Of a stretch of 64,000 nucleotides of DNA, positions 58,388 through 64,000 are shown piece by piece. The notes under the pieces were generated by a model. The model made no database searches. It was not told the origin of the DNA and saw nothing but the letters and a program-made list of their open reading frames with translations. A program made the position numbers and the translations under genes. The DNA is from Pseudomonas sp. Root562. Lineage in GTDB: Bacteria; Pseudomonadota; Gammaproteobacteria; Pseudomonadales; Pseudomonadaceae. The number at the start of each line of letters is the position of its first letter. The stretch's first letter is position 1. The DNA is taken from NCBI RefSeq assembly GCF_001427125.1, contig NZ_LMGK01000022.1, forward strand, positions 286,126 to 350,125, in the 5' to 3' direction.

Positions 58388-60754
58388 ATGCCGAAACATA
58401 AAAACAAAGCAGTAAACCCTGGTCCTGATTCACGGCCCACGCTGATTCATCGTTATCTGTTCCCCGTCACCATCGGCATCCTGCTCCTGGCGGTCGCAGC
58501 TATCGGCTGGTTCCTGTTTGCCAGCAACCCCGCGCCGACGACCTATGCGCCCGTCAGCACGCCCGCCGTGCAACCTGCCAAACCGCAGCCAAAACCGCTG
58601 GCCACGGCGCCGGCAACAATGGTCGACGAACAGCAATGCCAAGGCTGCCACAGTGCCCAGGTCAAGGATTGGCAAGGCTCCCATCACCAATTGGCGATGC
58701 AACCGGCCAACGCCGATACCCTGCTCGGTGACTTCAACAACGTCACGTTCAAGGCAGAAAACGAAACCACCCGTTTCTCGCGCAAGGACGATGGGTTCTG
58801 GGTCAATACGCCTGGAATCGACGGCAAGAACGCAGACTTCAAAGTCGCCTACACCTTTGGCATAGCGCCATTGCAGCAATACCTGATCGAGGTCGGAGAC
58901 GGTCGCTTGCAAGCGCTCGGCATCGCCTGGGATACCGAGAAACAGCGCTGGTTTCATCTCTATCCGGGCCAGGGCGTGACTTTCAAGGACCCGTTGCACT
59001 GGAGCAAACCGAGCCAGAACGCCAATTTCATGTGCGTCGAGTGCCACACCACCGGTTATAAACGTAACTTTGATACGGCAAAAAACACCTTCGACAGCCA
59101 GTGGAACAGCCTCGGCGTCGGCTGTCAGGCCTGCCACGGTCCAGCATCCAATCATCTGGAATGGACAGCAAAGAAAACCGACCTGATTCATGCCGGGTTT
59201 GCCGTCGACCTCAAGGACAAGGACGCCACCGTTGAAATCGAAACCTGCGCTCGTTGCCACTCCCGTCGTGCGCCGCTGGGTGATGGTTTCAGCGCCGGTA
59301 ACCGACTGATGGATGATTACCTGCCAAGCCCCCTGACCCGCGAGCTGTACGCCCTGGACGGCAAGATCAAGGACGAAGTGTTCGAGCACGGCTCTTTCGC
59401 CCAAAGCAAAATGTTCGACAAAGGCGTGCGCTGCAGCAACTGCCACAACCCGCACAGCAGCGAACTCAAGGCGCCGGGCAACGGTGTCTGCCTGCAATGC
59501 CACAACACCGCCGGCAAGACTCCGGTGGAAGGTGTCGACGGCAAAGGCCTGCAAGCGAAAAACTACGATTCCATCGAACACACTCGCCACACCATGGGCC
59601 AGCCGGGTTCGCAGTGCATCGATTGTCATATGCCCGGCAAGTTCTACATGGGCAACGATTTCCGGCATGACCACAGCTTCAGCATTCCCAACCCGGAGCG
59701 AGCGAAAAAACTCGGCACCCCGGACGCCTGCCTGACCTGTCATCAGGGCAAGGCCGGTGACAAGGTCACCGAGCAGTTCAAGCTCTGGAACACCGCCAAC
59801 GCCAGTGCGCCGCAGGCCCCGCGTTACGACGAAAGCCTGTGGCTGATCCGCAATGGCCAGCCAGGTGCAGCGCAAGCGCTGTACGAGCAGCTGCAACGCA
59901 ACAACCTGCCGGCGATTCAACGAGCGACGCTACTGGGCGAATTGCCTCTGTACCCGAGCGAACAGGCACTGAAACTGGCCACCAAGGACTTGGCCAATCC
60001 GGCGCCGCAAGTGCGCGAAAGTGCCATCCGTGCGATCAGTGCCTTCCTGCCACCACCGGAGCGAGCCCCACTGTTGACGCCGTTGCTCAGCGACCCTGTC
60101 AAAGCCGTGCGCATTGCCGCCGCCCGCGACTTGTTAAGCGTGGCGCGCAGCGGTATGGGCACGGATCAGGACAGCTGGAACACTGCCATTGGCGAGTACG
60201 AAGCAGTGCAAAAGAGCCTTGCCGAACGTGCCGAAGCCAACCTCAATCTGGCCATGCTGTACCAGGCCGATGGCCGCGGCGGCGAAGTCGAAGGGCTGCT
60301 GCGTACTGCGCTCAAGCGCGATCCGGACTTCTACCCGGCGCTGGTGACGCTGGTGCAATGGCTGGAGGCCAATGGCCGTGGTCAGGAAGCTCAGGCACTC
60401 CTGGCGCAAAGCCTGAAAGACCACCCGAATGCCGCCCTTTTGCAGCACACTCAGGGCCTGTCGCTGGTGCGTGCGCGCAAAACCGAACAGGCCATGCCGT
60501 TCCTGCGCAAAGCCGCGCAATTGGAACCACAAAGTGCCCAGTACGGTTACGTGCTGGCCGTGGCGCTTCACGACAGCGGCAAGATTGATCAAGCCTGCGA
60601 GGAACTGGAAAGGCTGTTGAAAGTGCAGCCCGCCAACCGCAACGCTCGGTTGGCGCTGATTCAGTACTACCTGAATAACGGCCAGGAGCCCAAGGCCCAA
60701 GTGCTGCTGCAAGGCTGGAAGAAAATGAACATGGGCGACCCGGCGTTGAAGTGA
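58388..60754 (+). CDS. Octaheme cytochrome c with HEAT/TPR repeats
   Basis: A 788-residue protein. A single N-terminal helix (near residues 25-45) anchors it with the bulk in the periplasm. Eight CxxCH sites are visible, from CQGCH at Cys84 through CVECH, CQACH, CARCH, CSNCH, CLQCH and CIDCH to CLTCH at Cys448. The C-terminal 330 residues are helical repeats of HEAT and TPR type. ACGGAAG precedes the ATG. The arrangement resembles TPR-containing multiheme proteins thought to move electrons; the partner is not known. It is the last gene of the run. Confidence 0.9.
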   Translation: MPKHKNKAVNPGPDSRPTLIHRYLFPVTIGILLLAVAAIGWFLFASNPAPTTYAPVSTPAVQPAKPQPKPLATAPATMVDEQQCQGCHSAQVKDWQGSHHQLAMQPANADTLLGDFNNVTFKAENETTRFSRKDDGFWVNTPGIDGKNADFKVAYTFGIAPLQQYLIEVGDGRLQALGIAWDTEKQRWFHLYPGQGVTFKDPLHWSKPSQNANFMCVECHTTGYKRNFDTAKNTFDSQWNSLGVGCQACHGPASNHLEWTAKKTDLIHAGFAVDLKDKDATVEIETCARCHSRRAPLGDGFSAGNRLMDDYLPSPLTRELYALDGKIKDEVFEHGSFAQSKMFDKGVRCSNCHNPHSSELKAPGNGVCLQCHNTAGKTPVEGVDGKGLQAKNYDSIEHTRHTMGQPGSQCIDCHMPGKFYMGNDFRHDHSFSIPNPERAKKLGTPDACLTCHQGKAGDKVTEQFKLWNTANASAPQAPRYDESLWLIRNGQPGAAQALYEQLQRNNLPAIQRATLLGELPLYPSEQALKLATKDLANPAPQVRESAIRAISAFLPPPERAPLLTPLLSDPVKAVRIAAARDLLSVARSGMGTDQDSWNTAIGEYEAVQKSLAERAEANLNLAMLYQADGRGGEVEGLLRTALKRDPDFYPALVTLVQWLEANGRGQEAQALLAQSLKDHPNAALLQHTQGLSLVRARKTEQAMPFLRKAAQLEPQSAQYGYVLAVALHDSGKIDQACEELERLLKVQPANRNARLALIQYYLNNGQEPKAQVLLQGWKKMNMGDPALK

Positions 60755-60772
60755 TCGCTGGTCGCTGAAGAT

Positions 60773-60881
60773 CCCTGTAGGAGTGAGCCCTGCTCGCGAT
60801 GGACGTCAACGATAACGCTGGCAGCCTGACACCCCCGCGGCGTCCTTGCGTGCATCGCGAGCAGGGCTCACTCCTACAGGG
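60773..60881. repeat. REP inverted pair with perfect 29-bp arms
   Basis: The arm at 60773-60801 is exactly complementary to 60853-60881; the core is GAGCCCTGCTCGCGATG. It lies between the convergent cytochrome gene and the unknown gene, so it may end both transcripts. Confidence 0.92.
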
Positions 60882-60891
60882 GAGACTTGCT

Positions 60892-61386
60892 TCAGCCGCG
60901 ATCGCGGGGAATCAGGCTCTGCAACTGCTGCGCCAGGAAGTTCGCATCAAATGCAAAAGTGTCCGGGTCTTTCAAGCCATTGGTCTTGCGCCACTGCCAG
61001 TTCGAAGCCGGCGGCAGGCACACCAGCGACACACTGCCGACACGCGCAGCAGTAAAGCCCAGCACCGCCACCGAAATCTGCCCGCCAGCGCCCATCACCT
61101 CCGGCACAAACTCCACCGGCCTACCGGCAATCAGGATGCTCAGCTTTTGCGTCTTGAACGTCGAAGTCTCGAGCGCAACGCTCGGCCCTGACGCGACATA
61201 CGCTGCGCGGCTGACCTCCAACAGATGTGGTGCCTGCACCGGCTCGAGCCACTGCTGGATCTGATCGAACAGTTCACCAATGCGCTTGGCCCACTCGGCC
61301 GATTGCGCTTCGAACAACTGCTTCTTGTGCGCTTCGCTTTCTGCGTAGTGACGAAGCATCTCGCCCAGTTGCTGTACGTCGTCCAT
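60892..61386 (-). CDS. Unrecognised 164-residue protein
   Basis: I do not recognise this protein. The first 55 residues are helical and charged (LGEMLRHYAESEAHKKQLF, then IGELFDQIQQWLEP), which could be a coiled coil. The middle is beta-rich with ETSTFKTQKLSILIAGRPVEF. The end contains WQWRKTNGLKDPDTFAFDA. No signal peptide, membrane segment or known motif was found. The ATG at 61386 has AAGGA about 8 bp upstream. It lies alone between a REP pair and the AhpD-like gene. Confidence 0.7.
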   Translation of the reverse strand: MDDVQQLGEMLRHYAESEAHKKQLFEAQSAEWAKRIGELFDQIQQWLEPVQAPHLLEVSRAAYVASGPSVALETSTFKTQKLSILIAGRPVEFVPEVMGAGGQISVAVLGFTAARVGSVSLVCLPPASNWQWRKTNGLKDPDTFAFDANFLAQQLQSLIPRDRG

Positions 61387-61481
61387 TGCATTGTTCCTTT
61401 GATTGAAGCGGTGCTGCGGACATTGAGCATGGCAGATGCGCGTTGCCGATGTACGACTAAAAGCGCGAACGGTGCAGGCAA

Positions 61482-61922
61482 TCAAGCATTAGGGCTTTGG
61501 CGAAAACTCACCGCCAGTCGATTCCAGCTGTTGATGGTGGTGACTGCAATGGTCAGGTCGACCAGTTCACCCTCACTGAACTGCGTCCGTGCCTGTTCAT
61601 AGACGTCATCGGGCACATGATTTTGCGAAAGCAGCGTCACCGCCTCGGTCCAGGCCAGGGCTGCGCGCTCGCGCGGGTTGAAGAAGTTGCTGTCGCGCCA
61701 GACCACGATTGAATACAAGCGCCTGTCGGTTTCGCCCAGGCGCCGGGCGTCCACCGAATGCATGTCGGTGCAGAACGCGCAGCCATTGAGTTGCGAGGCG
61801 CGAATCTTGATCAGGTGCAGCAACGGCGCTTCGATGCTAAGGCTGCTGGTCAGGGCCTCCATGGCGATCATCGCCTTCATCGCTTTGGGTGAAGCACTGT
61901 AGTAATCCAGGCGGGGGGTCAT
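61482..61922 (-). CDS. AhpD-like carboxymuconolactone decarboxylase family protein
   Basis: A 146-residue alkylhydroperoxidase-type protein. The redox pair is Cys48 and Cys51 in LNGCAFCTDMHSVDARRLGE, with the conserved His55. NHVPDDVYEQAR follows in the helical part. It is divergent from the MocR-type gene at 62128, with 205 bp between them, and is probably regulated by it. It could reduce peroxides or scavenge reactive species; the true reductant is unknown. Confidence 0.9.
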   Translation of the reverse strand: MTPRLDYYSASPKAMKAMIAMEALTSSLSIEAPLLHLIKIRASQLNGCAFCTDMHSVDARRLGETDRRLYSIVVWRDSNFFNPRERAALAWTEAVTLLSQNHVPDDVYEQARTQFSEGELVDLTIAVTTINSWNRLAVSFRQSPNA

Positions 61923-61983
61923 GGCGGGCCTCGTGCAGCGGAGATGTTCCTTTCAAGGTAGTCGCTGCTGCGTGCGCGTTACA

Positions 61984-62031
61984 GGTCCAATTCTGCGGAA
62001 ATTCCGTGGACCACTGGATGCCAGACCAATT
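61984..62031. promoter_or_regulatory. Repeat boxes between the AhpD-like gene and the MocR-type gene (possible operator)
   Basis: GGTCCA (61984-61989) and TGGACC (62007-62012) are inverted; GTCCAATT (61985-61992) and GACCAATT (62024-62031) are near-identical direct repeats. MocR-type regulators often bind direct repeats in the shared promoter region, so these are the best operator candidates. Confidence 0.35.
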
Positions 62032-62127
62032 AACGGTTTTTCCAGCACGCAACTACTGCACCCGCACCCGATGAGGGTAATCTGGCGCCACGCACACGCG
62101 CCTCAACTGCTCCGGAGCCTCGCCGGT

Positions 62128-63561
62128 ATGGAACTTCATGTTGTCATCAATGGCCGCAAGGACCTGGCGGGCCAGCTGTACAACCAACTGCGCAGCGCCA
62201 TCGAATCGGGCCGCCTGGCAGCGGGCACACAGCTTCCGCCCAGCCGCTTGCTGGCCGAGCAACTGGGCATTTCACGCAAGACCATTTCCGATACCTACGC
62301 ACAACTGACCTACGAAAACTTCCTCACTGGCGTGATCGGTAAAGGTACCTACGTCAATGCGCGGGCCTCCAAGATCGAGCGCAAGCAAAGCCATACGGAA
62401 TTGGCAGGCTTTGAGGTGATCGAGTCCTGGCGCAACTTGCCGGTGTTTCTGCGCCATCCGACGCTGGAAGGTTCGTTGCGTTATGACTTCATTGGTGGCG
62501 CCACCAGCAAGGGCCAGTTTCCGCAGGATGACTGGCGACGCTGCACCGCTCACGCCTTGCGCCAGATTGCCGCGTCCAAGGGTTTCTACAGCCTGCCCGA
62601 AGGCTTGCCGGCGCTGCGCAATGCCATCGCCCGACACATCGCGTTCTCCCGTGGGGTCAATTGTCAGGACGAAGACGTGGTGGTGTGCAATGGCGCTCAG
62701 CAGGCGCTGGACCTGATTGCCCGGGTGCTGACCCGCCCCGGCAGTATCGTGGCCATGGAAGACCCCGGCTATCCGCCCGCGCGCCTGCTGTTCGGCACCC
62801 ACGGCGCGACAGTGGTAGGCGTACCCGTGGATGCCGAAGGCATTCAGGTGGACAAGATCCCCCTCGGCACGCGGTTGATTTACGTCACCCCGTCACATCA
62901 GTTTCCGCTGGGCATGCCCATGAGCCAGGCGCGTCGGGTCGCCCTGCTGGCCAAGGCCCATGAACTGGGGGCGATTATCATTGAAGACGACTACGACAGC
63001 GAATTCCGCTACGAAGGCCGCCCTACGGACTCGCTGCAAAGCATGGATGAGCGCGGGATCGTTGCCTACGTCGGGACGTTCTCGAAAACCCTGTTGCCAG
63101 AGCTGCGCCTGGGGTATGCGATTTTGCCGCCGGCGATCCACGAGGCGGTGGTTCGCGCCAAACAACTGACCGACCTGCACACCTCCACCCTGCCCCAATG
63201 GGCGCTGGCCAAATTCATTGCTGAGGGCTGCCTGCTCAAGCACATCCGCCGCTGCCATACGATTTATGCCGGTCGGCGCGACCGCATACTGGCGCGCATG
63301 GCCGGTGACCTGTCGCCCTGGCTCGAAGCGATCCCGAGCACGGCAGGTTTTCACATGGCGGTCATGTGCAAAGTGCCGATTGATATTCCCCTGGTCATCG
63401 AACTGGCGAAAAAAGTGGAAGTGGGGCTTTACTCCATCGAAGGCTTTTTCCACCAGCAAGCGCCACGGGCCGGCTTGCTCATGGGCTTTGGCGCCATCGA
63501 AACCCTGGACATCGACCCCGCTCTGGACCGGCTGCGGGACATTTTGCAGCAAGTCGCCTGA
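62128..63561 (+). CDS. MocR/PdxR-type regulator (GntR HTH + aminotransferase domain)
   Basis: A 477-residue protein. Residues 1-75 form a GntR winged helix (LPPSRLLAEQLGISRKTISD). The rest is an aminotransferase-like domain: EDDYDSEFRYEGRP, then YVGTFSKTLLPELRLGY with the PLP lysine. The ATG at 62128 follows GGAG at 10 bp; longer in-frame starts have weaker sites. It is divergent from the AhpD-like gene and possibly controls it. Confidence 0.86.
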   Translation: MELHVVINGRKDLAGQLYNQLRSAIESGRLAAGTQLPPSRLLAEQLGISRKTISDTYAQLTYENFLTGVIGKGTYVNARASKIERKQSHTELAGFEVIESWRNLPVFLRHPTLEGSLRYDFIGGATSKGQFPQDDWRRCTAHALRQIAASKGFYSLPEGLPALRNAIARHIAFSRGVNCQDEDVVVCNGAQQALDLIARVLTRPGSIVAMEDPGYPPARLLFGTHGATVVGVPVDAEGIQVDKIPLGTRLIYVTPSHQFPLGMPMSQARRVALLAKAHELGAIIIEDDYDSEFRYEGRPTDSLQSMDERGIVAYVGTFSKTLLPELRLGYAILPPAIHEAVVRAKQLTDLHTSTLPQWALAKFIAEGCLLKHIRRCHTIYAGRRDRILARMAGDLSPWLEAIPSTAGFHMAVMCKVPIDIPLVIELAKKVEVGLYSIEGFFHQQAPRAGLLMGFGAIETLDIDPALDRLRDILQQVA

Positions 63562-63685
63562 CGGATTGGTCTGCGGCTTTATCCGGCGATTGGCTATTGG
63601 TTGTCCAGGGGGGCAGGCCTATCCTGCATAGGCGTTATCCCTCAATGAGCAGGATTCGTCCGGCCTGATTCAGGAGTCTGAGCCA

Positions 63686-63979
63686 ATGTCCTACAAAGTG
63701 ATCAATACCGTTAAGGTGCAGGCCGTCGCCGGCCGCTCGGAAGAACTGGGTAAGCAACTGCAAAAGATTGTCGACACCCTGCGCGAACTACCGGGCTGTG
63801 ACTCCTACATGGTCGACCGCTGCCCTGAGGACAGTAACCGCTGGACCGTCAGCGCCCATTGGCAATCGGAAGCGGCCATGCAGTCGCACTTCAACAGCCC
63901 TCAGGTGCAGGGTTTCATCGACCTGATCGACTGCCAACTGGCCAATGCCGTCGACTTCAACAGCTTTCCGATTCGCTAA
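63686..63979 (+). CDS. Antibiotic biosynthesis monooxygenase (ABM) domain protein
   Basis: A 97-residue single-domain protein with a ferredoxin-like fold pattern: VINTVKVQAVAGRSEELGKQ, then LPGCDSYMVDRCPEDSNRW and VSAHWQSEAAMQSHF. The family includes quinol monooxygenases and ABM enzymes that act on aromatic compounds without metal or flavin. CAGGAG lies about 9 bp before the ATG. It lies 124 bp after the MocR gene on the same strand; whether it belongs to its regulon is unknown. Confidence 0.88.
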   Translation: MSYKVINTVKVQAVAGRSEELGKQLQKIVDTLRELPGCDSYMVDRCPEDSNRWTVSAHWQSEAAMQSHFNSPQVQGFIDLIDCQLANAVDFNSFPIR

Positions 63980-64000
63980 AAGCCAGATCGAAAAATCGCA

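Overview
The window is chromosomal DNA of a fluorescent-group Pseudomonas. This rests on the GC-rich codon use, the gene set (split treZ-malQ-treY / glgX and glgE-treS-glgB loci, a MuxABC-OpmB pump, DUF3203 and DUF6124 genes) and the many Pseudomonas-type REP palindromes between genes. No rRNA, tRNA, CRISPR array, transposase or prophage was seen.

Region 1 (1-22044) is an alpha-glucan/trehalose locus in two opposed blocks. The forward block is treZ (5' end outside the window), malQ, treY, a DUF2934 gene, glgX, then a PIG-L-type deacetylase and an endonuclease/exonuclease/phosphatase-family protein. The reverse block is glgE, a treS-maltokinase fusion and glgB. Together they convert glucan to trehalose (TreY/TreZ) and trehalose to glucan (TreS, maltokinase, GlgE, GlgB), with MalQ and GlgX trimming and recycling oligosaccharides. 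An AlgU-like promoter (GAACTT-N16-TCGGA) precedes glgE, which fits osmotic or desiccation stress control. Two paralogous autotransporters lie between the blocks.

Region 2 (22249-31398) holds single genes: a proline-rich 55-residue protein, an MgtC-like membrane protein, DUF3203, ccoG, a MocR-type regulator, an SDR oxidoreductase and an MHYT-GGDEF-EAL protein.

Region 3 (29920-38916) is a four-gene, translationally coupled RND efflux operon (MuxABC-OpmB type). A triple GTAA repeat with 11-bp period lies upstream and resembles a CpxR-type site.

Region 4 (39289-41378) contains tpx, a YciI-family gene and a DUF6124 gene. The DUF6124 gene is preceded by a highly structured leader with a 15-bp stem enclosing two hairpins.

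Region 5 (41615-60754) is the least understood part. It is a long, mostly tightly packed run of genes: an outer-membrane barrel, two DUF1254/DUF1214 proteins, a second barrel, a MoxR AAA ATPase, the DUF58 / DUF4381 / BatA / BatB-TPR / BatD set, an exported HAD phosphatase, an exported sulfatase, an MFS-like/aminopropyltransferase-like fusion, and an octaheme cytochrome c with TPR repeats. It looks like one envelope system of unknown purpose. Two of its genes carry REP palindromes inside the reading frame; in batD the REP lies inside the signal peptide.

Region 6 (60892-63979) has an unrecognised 164-residue protein, an AhpD-like protein divergent from a MocR/PdxR-type regulator, and an antibiotic biosynthesis monooxygenase-like protein.
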